Shown here in pieces: positions 34,950 through 43,799 of a DNA stretch of 64,000 bases. Numbering within the stretch: the stretch's first letter is position 1; each line of letters opens with the position of its first letter. The position numbers and the translations under genes are program-made. The stretch is from assembly GCA_965221845.1 (NCBI GenBank), contig OZ244919.1, positions 2,852,001 to 2,916,000 of the forward strand, in the 5' to 3' direction. This DNA comes from JAJEFO01 sp965221845. Its GTDB lineage: Bacteria > Pseudomonadota > Alphaproteobacteria > Rhodobacterales > Rhodobacteraceae. The notes under the pieces were generated by a model that searched no databases, had not been told where the DNA came from, and worked only from the letters and a program-made list of their open reading frames with translations.

Positions 34950-35759
34950 ATGACGGTCAACCTGGTCAGGAAACTCTGGGCCGAAGATCGGCCGGTGCTC
35001 CACGGGTGGCTGTCGATCGGCAGTCCGTTCACGGCTGAAATCATGGCCGCGCAGGGCTATGACGCGATTTCCATCGATCTCCAGCACGGCGCCTTGGACT
35101 ATTCCGTCGCACTTTCGATGATGCAGGCGATGCGCGCCTCGGGCGTCTCGATCGGGGTGCGCGTGCCCTGGCTTGATCCGGCGATCATCATGAAGGCGCT
35201 GGACGCCGGCGCGCTGAACATAATCTGCCCGATGATCAACACTGCCGAGGAGGCCGCAGAGTTCGTCAGCTACCTTCGCTATCCGCCACTCGGTCAGCGC
35301 AGCTTTGGCCCCACGCGGGCCAGTCTTGCCATGCCGGGATACGGTTTGGCGATGAACGATGAAGTGGTCGCGCTCGCGATGATCGAAACGGCGGAAGGAA
35401 CCGCGAATCTCGAAGAGATCGCCGCGACACCCGGCCTTGACGGCATCTACGTGGGACCGGCCGATCTTGCGCTTGGGATGCAGGAGGGCCGCCTGGCCCC
35501 GGGGTTTGATCGCGAAGAGCCGGAAATGGTTGCGCTGATCCAGCGCATCGCAGGGATCTGCGCTGACAACGGGATCAAGGCCTGCCTGCATTGCGGCACG
35601 CCGGAATACGCGGCGAAGGCTGCTGGCTGGGGATTTCGCCTGATGACCGTGTCGGGAGACAGCCGACTTCTCGCAGGCGCGGCTGCGGCGAGCGTGAAAC
35701 GTTTCCGCGAGCTGTCGGGTGCGGGCAGAGGCGACTCCGGCTCCGTTGAGGGCCGCTGA
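34950..35759 (+). CDS. HpcH/HpaI family aldolase
   Basis: 269 residues. ISIDLQHGALDYSVALSMM, VRVPWLDPAIIMKALDAGAL, GPTRASLAMPGYG and IETAEG..NLEEIAATPGLDGIYVGPADLALGM are the class II aldolase family blocks, with the metal-binding Glu and Asp and the catalytic arginine. It cleaves a 2-keto-3-deoxy acid to pyruvate and an aldehyde. Between a decayed aldehyde dehydrogenase and a 2-hydroxyacid dehydrogenase it looks like part of a sugar-acid branch of polyol catabolism. It shares a base with the next gene's start (TGATG). Confidence 0.9.
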   Translation: MTVNLVRKLWAEDRPVLHGWLSIGSPFTAEIMAAQGYDAISIDLQHGALDYSVALSMMQAMRASGVSIGVRVPWLDPAIIMKALDAGALNIICPMINTAEEAAEFVSYLRYPPLGQRSFGPTRASLAMPGYGLAMNDEVVALAMIETAEGTANLEEIAATPGLDGIYVGPADLALGMQEGRLAPGFDREEPEMVALIQRIAGICADNGIKACLHCGTPEYAAKAAGWGFRLMTVSGDSRLLAGAAAASVKRFRELSGAGRGDSGSVEGR

Positions 35760-36739
35760 TGTTCCGTGTCCTCGTTGCAGGGCCGCTCCATGCCTCTGGC
35801 CGAGCCCTTCTGGATGCGGCGCAAGGCGTTGCGGTCACGTACATTCGGGAGACCTCGGAAGAGAGCCTTGCGGCGCGTATCGAAGATGCGGATGCGGTCC
35901 TGCTGCGCGCGCAGCCCATGACCGAAGCGACGGTGGCGCGGGCAAGGAAGCTCAAGATCGTGTCGCGGCATGGCGTCGGCTATGACGCTGTCGACGTTGA
36001 AGCGCTCAATTCCAGGGGCATAGCGCTCTCGGTCTGCGGAGACGTGAATTCCGCGGCCGTGGCCGAGCATGCGTCCATGATGATCCTTGCCGCCTGCAAG
36101 CGCGCGATTCGGGCCGACGCCTCGGTGCGTCTTGGCTCTTGGGAGTGGCGCAACCGGCTGGAGGCGCAGGACGTGCGCGGGCAGAGCCTTCTGCTAGTCG
36201 GGTATGGCCGAATCGGACGCCGCACGGCGTCGATGATGCGTGGATTCGGCATGCAGATCAGGGCATTTGACCCGTGCTTGCTGAGCGCTGGCTGGCCAAG
36301 GGACGGCGTTGCGCCGGTCCGGACCCTCGAAGAGGGCCTGGCTTGGGCCGACGTGATCTCGTTCAGCCTGCCGCACACGGGAAGGCCGTTGATAGGTGCA
36401 GCGGAGATCGCGGGGATGCGTGACGGCGTAGTGCTGGTCAATACGGCGCGCGGAGGAGTCATTGATGTAAGCGCTTTGATATCCGCGCTGGATTCGGGAA
36501 AGGTCGGAGCGGCAGGTCTGGATGTCTTTGAAACGGAACCCGTGCCCTCCGGCCATCCGTTGGTCGGGTTCGACCAGGTCATCCTGTCGCCTCACATCGG
36601 TGGATTGACCCAGGGCGCCGCAGAGCGGATGGCAGTCTCGTCGGCCGGGAACATTCTCGATTTCCTTGCGGGCAGGATCGACCAGGACTTGGTCGTGAAC
36701 CGGGAACGAATCAATGTCGCACTGCAAGCCCAGACTTAA
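35759..36739 (+). CDS. D-isomer-specific 2-hydroxyacid dehydrogenase
   Basis: 326 residues. The NAD loop is LLLVGYGRIGRRTASMM (about 143-159). The active site arginine lies in VLVNTARGGVIDVSAL, the glutamate in GLDVFETEPVPSGHPL, and the histidine in VILSPHIGGLTQGA. MTEATVARARKLKIVSRHGVGYDAVD is the standard substrate-domain edge. It reduces a 2-keto acid, or oxidises the D-hydroxy acid, in the cytosol. Phosphoglycerate dehydrogenase-like and glyoxylate/hydroxypyruvate reductase-like roles cannot be separated from sequence. It is translationally coupled to the HpcH aldolase. Confidence 0.9.
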   Translation: MFRVLVAGPLHASGRALLDAAQGVAVTYIRETSEESLAARIEDADAVLLRAQPMTEATVARARKLKIVSRHGVGYDAVDVEALNSRGIALSVCGDVNSAAVAEHASMMILAACKRAIRADASVRLGSWEWRNRLEAQDVRGQSLLLVGYGRIGRRTASMMRGFGMQIRAFDPCLLSAGWPRDGVAPVRTLEEGLAWADVISFSLPHTGRPLIGAAEIAGMRDGVVLVNTARGGVIDVSALISALDSGKVGAAGLDVFETEPVPSGHPLVGFDQVILSPHIGGLTQGAAERMAVSSAGNILDFLAGRIDQDLVVNRERINVALQAQT

Positions 36740-36908
36740 GGTCGGCCTCATCGGCACCGGGTTCATGGGCGTCGCTGGCTGTCTGGAGGCCATGAACGGC
36801 GACAGGCCCGAGCCGTTCGATTGTCGTTCCGGACCTCCAATTCAGACTCTTGCGGAACAGGTCCAGCGATCCGGCCGCGAGCGGTGCTGGCTGAGCGTGG
36901 AAGGCTAG
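36714..36908 (+). pseudogene. Gfo/Idh/MocA dehydrogenase stub next to IS insertion
   Basis: Starts inside the end of the 2-hydroxyacid dehydrogenase gene and reads LKVGLIGTGFMG, the Rossmann loop of a Gfo/Idh/MocA enzyme. After some 20 residues it loses family similarity, and it stops at 36908 at the edge of the IS element. The remainder of the gene is not found beyond the IS; the next gene is a separate complete homologue. Confidence 0.6.
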
Positions 36909-37778
36909 GGCCCGTTGACAGTTGCCTTGCGAATCGCCCGCTTCCATGCCATTTCCTTCCCCGATGACCGCCGGAACGGCGGCACGGGCAGGAAACAGGT
37001 GACATCATGAATGCAGACAGGACGGTTCTGACCGACGCCATGTGGGCGCGGATCGAGGACATGCTGCCGGGCAAGAAGTCCGATCCCGGCGGCACGGCGG
37101 CGGACAACCGCCTTTTCATGGAGGCGGTGCTCTGGCGGTTCCGCACGGGGTCGCCGTGGCGCGACCTCCCCGCGCGGTTCGGGAACTGGAACAGCGTCTT
37201 CAAGCGGTTCCGGCGCTGGGCGCTTTCGGGGGTATTCGAACGCGTTTTCAACGCCTTGTCGGAGGAGTTCGACCTCGAGTGGGTGTTCGTCGACGGCACG
37301 GTCGTCCAGGCGCACCGGAAGGCGTCCGGCGCAAAAGGGGGACCTCGAGCCAGGGGATCGGTCGTTCCAGAGGCGGCCTGACGAGCAAGGTCGTGGCCGT
37401 CGTGGACGCGCTCGGCTATCTGGTCCGCTTCAGGATCCTTCCCGGCCAGGCGCACGACCTCAAGGGGGTGCCGGGGCTTCTCGACGGCCTGGCGTTCGGG
37501 GCCTTCGTCGGCGACAGGGCGTTCGACGCGGACTGGCTGCTGGAGGACCTGGCGGAACGCGGGGCGGAGGCGGTGATTCCGTCGAAGCGGAGCCGGACGG
37601 TGTCGCGGGCGCATGACCGGGAGGTCTACGGCTGGCGGCACCTGGTGGAGAACTTCTTCGCGAAGATCAAGGAGTTCCGTGCGATCGCGACCCGGTACGA
37701 CAAGACCGACGCGAGCTTTGCCGCCGGGATCCACCTCGTCGCCGGCGTGGTCGCGGCGACATGAGTGTCAACGGGCCC
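36909..37778 (+). mobile_element. IS5-family (IS427-type) insertion sequence, apparently intact
   Basis: Perfect 13-bp terminal inverted repeats (GGGCCCGTTGACA at 36909 and its complement ending at 37778) enclose two overlapping frames of one transposase. TA, or CTAG including the terminal base, flanks both ends, as expected of a target duplication in this group. Intact ends and frames suggest a recent insertion, within the polyol operon. Confidence 0.85.
37007..37764 (+). CDS. IS427-type transposase, two frames joined by -1 frameshifting
   Basis: Frame one (37007-37381) reads MNADRTVLTDAMWARIEDML, WRFRTGSPWRDLPARFG and WVFVDGTVVQAHRKASG with the first catalytic Asp. Frame two (to 37764) continues GGLTSKVVAVVDALGYLVRF, LAFGAFVGDRAFDADWL (second Asp) and WRHLVENFFAKIKEFR with the Glu. 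The frames meet at AAAAGGGGG (37333-37341), a plausible -1 slippery site used to make the full enzyme. It probably encodes an active DDE transposase. Confidence 0.8.
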
Positions 37779-37784
37779 TAGACC

Positions 37785-38855
37785 ATGACCGTCAGGTACG
37801 CAGTCGTCGGAGCAGGCTGGATTTCGCAGATCGCGTTCCTGCCTGGCGTCCGCCTGACCGGAAACTCCGCCACGACGGCGTTGGTCAGCGGAAGTGCCCA
37901 AAACGCCGGAAAGCTTGCGGAGTTCCATGGCATCGAACACATCTATTCGTATGAACAATATGATCAGATGCTGGCCGCAGATGTCGCGGATGCAGTCTGC
38001 GTCGCCCTGCCAAACTCCATGCACGCCGATTCCGCCATGCGCGCGGCAAATGCCGGCAAGCACGTCATGGTCGAAAAGCCGCTGGCTGTCTCCGAAGCGG
38101 AATGTGAAGCGATGATCCAGGCGTCCAGGGATGCCAGCGTGTTCCTGATGACGGCCTGCCGGCTTCATAACGAGCCAGGCACAGTCCACGCCCTGGACCT
38201 GATCCGGAGCGGCGCCGTTGGCGACCCCCGCATGTTCTCGTCGATTTTCTCTATCCAGGCGGGAGCGGACAATCACCGCCTCAAGGCCGTGCATTGGGGC
38301 GGTCCGCCCCAGGACACAGGCGTCTATTGCCTGAATGCCGTGCGGCATGCTTTCCATGATGAGCCAACTGAAGTCACGGCTGTGCGCAATGCCGTCGATG
38401 ATCCGCGGTTTGCCGAAGTTGAGGAAACGATTGCAGCAACGCTGATGTTTCCCAAAGGTCGTGTGGCACAGTTTTGCGCCAGCTTCGGTGCCGAACAGCC
38501 GGACATGTACCGGATCGCCTGGGCGGATGGCGAAATTGCGGTCGAGACCGCGCACGAATTCATGACACCGACGACCCTACGCCTCAAGCGAGGCCGCGAG
38601 GTGATCGAACGCACGCTTGCGCAAACAGATCAGCTCGCGGGCCAGACGGAGTGCTTTTCGGACTGCATCCTGAACGGCACCGCCCCCGAAGCGGATGGCG
38701 AGGAGGGTCTCGCGGACGTCCGGGTCCTTCTGGCGATTGAAGAAGCGGCGCGCTCCGGAACAGCGTGGCAGGTCAATCTGGAACCACGGCCACGTCATCC
38801 GGCCACCGAGATGGTTCGCACCGTCGATCCGACACATCGAAGGCTGGTCCTCTAG
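37785..38855 (+). CDS. Gfo/Idh/MocA family oxidoreductase
   Basis: 356 residues. VRYAVVGAGWISQIAFLPGV is the Rossmann loop, KHVMVEKPLAVSEAECEAM the EKP motif and WGGPPQDTGVYCLNAVRHAF the conserved catalytic helix of the glucose-fructose oxidoreductase-like branch. It starts 7 bases after the IS right end, so the original promoter or coupling to the upstream genes has been cut and expression may depend on the IS. The likely substrate is a sugar or cyclitol. Confidence 0.88.
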   Translation: MTVRYAVVGAGWISQIAFLPGVRLTGNSATTALVSGSAQNAGKLAEFHGIEHIYSYEQYDQMLAADVADAVCVALPNSMHADSAMRAANAGKHVMVEKPLAVSEAECEAMIQASRDASVFLMTACRLHNEPGTVHALDLIRSGAVGDPRMFSSIFSIQAGADNHRLKAVHWGGPPQDTGVYCLNAVRHAFHDEPTEVTAVRNAVDDPRFAEVEETIAATLMFPKGRVAQFCASFGAEQPDMYRIAWADGEIAVETAHEFMTPTTLRLKRGREVIERTLAQTDQLAGQTECFSDCILNGTAPEADGEEGLADVRVLLAIEEAARSGTAWQVNLEPRPRHPATEMVRTVDPTHRRLVL

Positions 38856-38925
38856 CCTGCCCGATCTCGTGGCAGGAACTGCTGATGCATGGCAGGACGA
38901 TCTCCGGACTTGAAGGGCAATTGGA

Positions 38926-39810
38926 ATGGAAATGGGCAAGGAGAAACAGGAAGCACCCGGGAATTACGAGGCGCTCATCCAGTTGATTCACGAGCGTTTC
39001 GAGGCCATGAGCAAGTCGCACCAGCAAGTCTCGGTCTACCTGACGCAAAACCCTAATGAAATCGCGGTTCACTCGGTGAACGCCATTGCGGACCGCTGCG
39101 GCATTCATGCGTCGGGCATCGTCAGGTTCGCCCAGGCGCTGGGCTACAGCGGATTCAAGGATCTCCAGAAACTGTTCCAGAAGCGGCTGGAAACCGCCGC
39201 GCCTGGATTCGAAGCGAGAGTTCGTGCGTTGGAGGGAGACCTGGAAAACCGCGACGATCCTTCCGACTTCGGGTTTCTTCGTGACTTGGTGGTCAAGGAC
39301 ATCGCGTCGCTCCAAGCCTTGCTGGACGACATTTCCGGTCAGGATCTTTCGACTGCGGCCGATCTGCTGAGCACCGCCGGTTCAGTTTATCTTCTGGGTC
39401 AGCTCCGGTCAGCTCCGGTCGTCGATTTTCTCAGGTACATGCTCACGATGATTGGAAAGAAGTGCGTCCTGCTGGATCCAAGCGGCGGCCTGGCGACACA
39501 CATGGCCGAGACGGTCTCCGACGAAGATGTCCTGGTGGCCGTGTCGTTTCGATACTATGCAATTGAAGTCGTCTCGATTTCAGAAAACCTGAAGGCAGCG
39601 GGCACCAGGATCGTTGCAATTTCGGACAGCACGTTGTCACCGCTTGCGAAGTCCGCCGATGTGCTGTTCGTGGTGCCGGAGCATCGCCACGCCTTCTCAC
39701 GATCGATCGCGGCCCCCATGTGCGTTTCCCAGGCGCTGGTTCTTGCGACCGCAGCGCGCCTGCAGGCTGGCGACGATCTTCCGGAGATCCCGACCGTGAC
39801 ACGGGCGTAG
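38926..39810 (+). CDS. MurR/RpiR family transcriptional regulator
   Basis: 294 residues. The N-terminal helix-turn-helix (about 20-95) contains AVHSVNAIADRCGIHASGIV then FAQALGYSGFKDLQKLFQKR. The C-terminal SIS sugar-phosphate domain (about 125-265) contains GSVYLLGQLRSAPVVDFL and VLVAVSFRYYAIEVV. RpiR-type IolR proteins control inositol genes in rhizobia and relatives. Its place at the end of this locus, and the TTGCAA palindromes at both iol promoters, suggest it is the local regulator; this is inference. Confidence 0.88.
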   Translation: MEMGKEKQEAPGNYEALIQLIHERFEAMSKSHQQVSVYLTQNPNEIAVHSVNAIADRCGIHASGIVRFAQALGYSGFKDLQKLFQKRLETAAPGFEARVRALEGDLENRDDPSDFGFLRDLVVKDIASLQALLDDISGQDLSTAADLLSTAGSVYLLGQLRSAPVVDFLRYMLTMIGKKCVLLDPSGGLATHMAETVSDEDVLVAVSFRYYAIEVVSISENLKAAGTRIVAISDSTLSPLAKSADVLFVVPEHRHAFSRSIAAPMCVSQALVLATAARLQAGDDLPEIPTVTRA

Positions 39811-39997
39811 CCGCCCCGGCCGGGCCGTGCGGCCGCATTGTCCGTCGGGTGCCCGTTCGGTGCCTTCGACGGCGCCGAGCCGGGATCGGAGATGGTCACG
39901 ATGAACGGTGCCGAACGGAATTGGCCTGCGCGGGCCTGAGTCCCGCGAACGGATCCCGGCTTGAGACATCTTTCGCCATTTGCCTGGAGAAGAAAAA
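39811..39997. other. intergenic, no gene seen
   Basis: Sequence between the RpiR gene and the CRISPR-like repeat, with no recognisable domain in any frame. Confidence 0.4.
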
Positions 39998-40029
39998 GTC
40001 TCGATCCACGCGCCCGTGATGGGCGCGGC
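39998..40029 (-). CRISPR. single degenerate CRISPR repeat, type I-C-like
   Basis: A 32-base segment whose minus strand resembles the type I-C repeat family: GGGCGCG.CACGGGCGCGTGGAT-like core ending TCGAGAC in place of TTGAAAC. By eye about 27 of 32 positions match the consensus I know. Within it GCGCCCATCACGGGCGC forms the usual hairpin. No second repeat or spacer array is present. It lies 18 bases from a cas3 fragment. Confidence 0.6.
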
Positions 40030-40047
40030 CGGGCTCGCGGTCGTCCG

Positions 40048-40209
40048 TTTTGCCTTGCCCAGGTCGTGCAGCAGTCCAGGCGCATAGGTCGGTTCGCCGC
40101 CGCCGAATGGTGCGGCCCTGGCTTCGGCGGCCTCGGCCACTCGCACCGAATGCGCTTCAAGGGTCTCCCATGTCTCACGGGATTTGTCGCTGTCAACGGA
40201 ATGAGCAAA
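40048..40209 (-). pseudogene. Cas3 HD-domain fragment (type I-C-like)
   Basis: The minus strand encodes FAHSVDSDKSRETWETLEAH, SVRVAEAAEARAAPFGGGE and APGLLHDLGKAK. This matches the N-terminal HD nuclease domain of type I Cas3 (AHS..., W..L..H...VAE.AA..A..FG, GLLHDLGK), including the metal-binding HD pair. No start codon is in frame upstream, and the helicase part is missing. The fragment runs directly into the degenerate CRISPR repeat, so an entire cas operon and array have been deleted between them. Confidence 0.65.
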
Positions 40210-40533
40210 GTCCGTCGTTCCGCGATCCCAGATGCAGGCTCTTTGCCTAAGCCATTTGCACCGAAGCCTTGGCCAGGAACAAGCGCCGAATTCCTGCCCT
40301 GCCCATCCAGTTCACTGCGTTGCGCAACCTCCGGCGAGCGTCGAGTTGCGATTTGCGTCTGCCGTCCGGTAGCATGCAGCCATCCTGTCACGGGAACGGC
40401 AGGCAAGACGTCGTGGAACGGATCGATCGCGGGACGGCAGTCATGGGTAGAGGATCCTGTATGAAAGGGGCGCTGGCCGGGGACAGGGCGTTCGACGCGT
40501 ACCGACTGCATGCGTTTGGAAGGGGATATCGGG
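40210..40533. other. upstream region of the malonyl-CoA synthetase gene, no gene seen
   Basis: About 320 bases without a recognisable coding region. A ribosome-site-like GGAAGGGGATATCGGG precedes the ATG at 40534. Confidence 0.4.
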
Positions 40534-42102
40534 ATGAATCCACTCGCAGATGCGCTGGTCGCGCCGCTTGAAAGGCGCGCGGACACGGTCCTGATCCGGC
40601 CTGGGGGCGGAGAGGTTTCCGGTTGCGCCCTCCACCGCCTGTCAGGCCGGTTCGCGAACGTGCTTGCGGAGGCCGGAGTGCAGCCTGGCGACCGGGTGGC
40701 GATGCAGTCCGAGAAGTCGGCGGAGGCGCTGGCGCTCTACCTTGCCTGCCTGCGCGCCGGCGCACTTTTTCTGCCGTTCAACACCGCGTACACGACTGCC
40801 GAGATCGACTACTTTCTCGGTGACGCGGAGCCGCGCGTTGCGGTCTGCGCCCCTGCCGCCGATTCAGCACTGCGACCCGTGGCCGAAGCCAGGGGAATCA
40901 CTCTCATGACGCTCGACGGAGCAGCGAACGGGACGCTTGCCGAACGTGCGGCGGAGGTGTCCGGGGACTTCAAGACCGTCGCGCGCCGCACCGACGATCT
41001 GGCCGCGATCCTTTACACGTCCGGCACGACCGGGCGCTCGAAGGGGGCCATGCTGAGTCATGGCAATCTCCTGTCGAACGCCGACGCCCTCGTCGAGACC
41101 TGGCGCTTTGAAGCCACGGACATCTTGCTCCATGCCCTGCCGATGTTTCACGCGCACGGGCTGTTCGTGGCGACGAACGTGCTGCTGCGAGTCGGCGGAC
41201 AGATGATCCTCCTGCAGAAGTTCGACGTGGACACGGTGCTGGCGCAGCTGCCGCGCGCCACCACGATGATGGGAGTGCCAACCTTCTACACCCGTCTTCT
41301 GGGCGATGCGCGCTTCACCCGTGAAGCGGCTGCGCATGTGCGGGTCTTCATTTCGGGGTCTGCGCCTCTTCTGCCTGAAACCCATCGCGCGTTCGCCGCC
41401 CGTACCGGGCACCGCATACTCGAACGCTACGGCATGACCGAAACGATGATGAACACGTCGAACCCGTACGACGGCGAGCGTCGCGCCGGCACCGTCGGCC
41501 TGCCGCTGCCGGGCGTCGAATTGCGCGTTGTCGATGCGGAATCCGGCATTGAGGCGCTGCAGGGCGAGGTGGGCATCCTGGAGGTTCGCGGGCCCAACGT
41601 GTTCAAGGGATACTGGCGGATGCCGGAGAAGACGGCGGCTGCGTTTCGCGGCAACGGGTTCTTCGTTACCGGCGACATGGCGCGGATCGATGCGGACGGC
41701 TACGTCACCATCGTCGGGCGTGCAAGCGATCTGGTGATCTCGGGGGGGTACAACGTCTACCCGAAGGAGGTCGAAGGGGTTATCGACGGACTGGAGGGGG
41801 TCTCGGAGTCTGCAGTCATTGGCGTGCCGCATCCGGATTTCGGCGAGGGCGTTGTCGCAATCGTCGTGCGTTCGCCCGGCAGCGTGCTCGACGCGGAGGG
41901 CGTCGAGGCGTCGCTGCGGGGCCGGCTGGCGAAGTTCAAGCGCCCCAAGGCGGTCTTCTTCGTGCGCGAACTGCCGCGCAACACGATGGGCAAGGTCCAG
42001 AAGAATGCCCTGAGGGAGAGGTTCGACGACGTTTTCGCGGAGCCTTGGGCGCGCGTTGAACCAGGAGACCAGGAGACGGCTGACGCCATCGCGGGTCAAT
42101 GA
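40534..42102 (+). CDS. matB: malonyl-CoA synthetase / AMP-forming acyl-CoA ligase
   Basis: 522 residues. All adenylate-forming motifs are present: ILYTSGTTGRSKGAMLSH (about 169-186), RYGMTETMMNTSNPYDGERR (about 301-320), TGDMARIDADGYVTIVGR, DLVISGGYNVYPKEVE and the C-terminal lysine in LPRNTMGKVQKN. The MTET.MNTSNPYDGERRAG block is typical of MatB, which activates malonate to malonyl-CoA. A methylmalonate-preferring enzyme is possible; the latter would fit propionyl/methylmalonyl metabolism downstream of inositol. No partner gene is adjacent. Confidence 0.87.
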   Translation: MNPLADALVAPLERRADTVLIRPGGGEVSGCALHRLSGRFANVLAEAGVQPGDRVAMQSEKSAEALALYLACLRAGALFLPFNTAYTTAEIDYFLGDAEPRVAVCAPAADSALRPVAEARGITLMTLDGAANGTLAERAAEVSGDFKTVARRTDDLAAILYTSGTTGRSKGAMLSHGNLLSNADALVETWRFEATDILLHALPMFHAHGLFVATNVLLRVGGQMILLQKFDVDTVLAQLPRATTMMGVPTFYTRLLGDARFTREAAAHVRVFISGSAPLLPETHRAFAARTGHRILERYGMTETMMNTSNPYDGERRAGTVGLPLPGVELRVVDAESGIEALQGEVGILEVRGPNVFKGYWRMPEKTAAAFRGNGFFVTGDMARIDADGYVTIVGRASDLVISGGYNVYPKEVEGVIDGLEGVSESAVIGVPHPDFGEGVVAIVVRSPGSVLDAEGVEASLRGRLAKFKRPKAVFFVRELPRNTMGKVQKNALRERFDDVFAEPWARVEPGDQETADAIAGQ

Positions 42103-42457
42103 CGGCGTCCGCAACAGGCCCGACGGCAAGGCGGCACGACGCGAGTGGCAGGGCAGGCCGGCTCACCGAAACGGACTTCCGGACTTCGCGATGCGCAATC
42201 GCTTCGGGAGCTTCGCGTTCAGGTCCAAGGCCCGTGGTTGGCAACGGACTCCGGCTTGGCGAAGACGCATTTGCGGGAGTGCCGCAGATCGGACGTGCCG
42301 GCAGGCTCGCGCAGGCAATCTGCAGGACGTTCGGTCCCGAAAGCGCGGTCGCGGGCCGAACCGCGGAAGTCGTCGACGCCCGCCTTGAAGCGCACGGAAC
42401 GGCATCAGGATGAGGGCCCTGTCGCGGGAGAGGGGCAAGCCGGGCGCAGCAACGACC
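42103..42457. other. gap with an unassigned protein-like frame
   Basis: One plus-strand frame (42099-42413) encodes GEDAFAGVPQIGRAGRLAQA and TFGPESAVAGRTAEVVDARL, which looks more protein-like than the surrounding shadows but lacks a good start and matches no family I can name. It may be a gene relic. Nothing else was seen. Confidence 0.3.
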
Positions 42458-43699
42458 TCAATCGCTGCCGCTGGCCGCGTTGCGATACCAGGCAACGATG
42501 GCGGCGCGGCTGTCGTTGTCCATGGTCGAGATCGCGTTTGGCGGCGGCATTGCGCGGGTCACGCCCGCCTGGAGAAGGATCTGCCTTGCGTGGCGGGCGA
42601 CATCCGCTTCCGTTTCGAGGACGACGCCGTTGGGAGGCCATTGCATGCCTTCCCATGCCGGCTCGCGCGCGTGACACATCGAGCAGTTGCCTAGCACCAC
42701 GTCATAGGCATCGCCAAATCCTTCGGCCGAAGCGAAACGCCGCTCCAGGGCGGTGAGGCTGCGTGCCTCCGCGTCCTCGTAGCTGTCGAGCATCGGCGCC
42801 ACGGAAAGCCAGGCCATGATCACGAAGAGAACGGCGGTGACCGCCCAGGTCCAGTGCGGTCCCGATCCCGTCGCATGCATCGTGTTGAAGTAGTGGCGGA
42901 TGGTGACGCCGGTCAGGAACACGAGGCTCGCGATGATCCAGCTGTGTTCCGTCGCGAAGGCAAGCGGATAGTGGACCGAGAGCATGAGGAACACGATCGG
43001 CAGGGTCAGGTAGTTGTTGTGCGTCGACCTGAGCTTGGCGATCTTTCCGTATTCCGGATCTGGCGTGCGGCCTGCCTTAAGGTCCTCCACGACGATCTTC
43101 TGGTTCGGGATGATGATGAAGAAGACGTTCGCGGTCATGATCGTTGCGGTGAACGCCCCGAGGTGGACAAGCGCCGCGCGGCCCGTGAAGAGCTGGTTGA
43201 GGCCCCAGCTCATCGCGACGATGACGGCAAACAGGGCAAGCATCATCGCCGTCGGACGGTCGCCGAGCCTGGACTTGCAGAGAAGGTCGTACAGAAGCCA
43301 GCCCGCGCCGATCGACGCGGCCGAGACCAGGATGCCCTGCCAGAGCGACAGGTCGGCCTTGGTCGGGTCGAGCAGGTACAGCTCGCCGCCAAGCCAGTAG
43401 ATGATCATGAGGAGCGCGGCGCCCGAAAGCCACGTCGTGTAGCTCTCCCACTTGAACCAGACCAGGTGCTCCGGCATGTCTTCAGGCGCGACGAGGTATT
43501 TCCGGATGTGGTAGAAGCCGCCACCATGCACCTGCCACTGCTCGCCATGCACGCCTGCAGGCAGGTTCGGCGACTTCTTCAGTCCGAGATCGAGCGCGAT
43601 GAAATAGAACGACGAGCCGATCCAGGCGATCGCCGTGACGACGTGGAGCCAGCGGACCGCAAAGGCCGCCCAGTCCCAGATGGCGGCCAGGTCGTACAT
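42458..43699 (-). CDS. puuD: urate hydroxylase (membrane-bound, cytochrome c fused)
   Basis: 413 residues. The first 300 form about eight transmembrane helices with the PuuD motifs WLHVVTAIAWIGSSFYFIAL, KWESYTTWLSG and THNNYLTLPIVFLMLSVHYP. The C-terminal 100 residues are a periplasmic cytochrome c domain with heme motif CSMCH and an axial methionine candidate in TRAMPPPNAIS. It oxidises urate to 5-hydroxyisourate, passing electrons to the respiratory chain rather than to oxygen directly. It is divergent from the LysR gene. Confidence 0.93.
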   Translation of the reverse strand: MYDLAAIWDWAAFAVRWLHVVTAIAWIGSSFYFIALDLGLKKSPNLPAGVHGEQWQVHGGGFYHIRKYLVAPEDMPEHLVWFKWESYTTWLSGAALLMIIYWLGGELYLLDPTKADLSLWQGILVSAASIGAGWLLYDLLCKSRLGDRPTAMMLALFAVIVAMSWGLNQLFTGRAALVHLGAFTATIMTANVFFIIIPNQKIVVEDLKAGRTPDPEYGKIAKLRSTHNNYLTLPIVFLMLSVHYPLAFATEHSWIIASLVFLTGVTIRHYFNTMHATGSGPHWTWAVTAVLFVIMAWLSVAPMLDSYEDAEARSLTALERRFASAEGFGDAYDVVLGNCSMCHAREPAWEGMQWPPNGVVLETEADVARHARQILLQAGVTRAMPPPNAISTMDNDSRAAIVAWYRNAASGSD

Positions 43700-43760
43700 G
43701 GCGCGTCTCCTGATCTGTCGGTTCGGCTGCAGGCTAGGCGGAATGCCGTCGTTCTGGTAT

Positions 43761-43775
43761 TTGCCTCAAAGGCGA
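43761..43775. promoter_or_regulatory. candidate LysR-type binding site
   Basis: TTGCCTCAAAGGCGA in the 100-base gap between puuD and the LysR gene contains the inverted repeat GCCT-CAA-AGGC and fits the T-N(11-12)-A style of LysR operators. This is suggestive only. Confidence 0.3.
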
Positions 43776-43799
43776 TGCTGCATCAAGAAATCCGGAACA

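Noticed and set aside
39397..39420. A 10-bp tandem repeat (GTCAGCTCCG) in the RpiR gene
   Set aside because: It encodes GQLRSAPV, which aligns with the normal family sequence without length change, so it is not a mutation or slippage locus.
41739..41747. A 7-G run in the malonyl-CoA synthetase gene
   Set aside because: It encodes the conserved ISGGYN motif in frame; no sign of phase variation.
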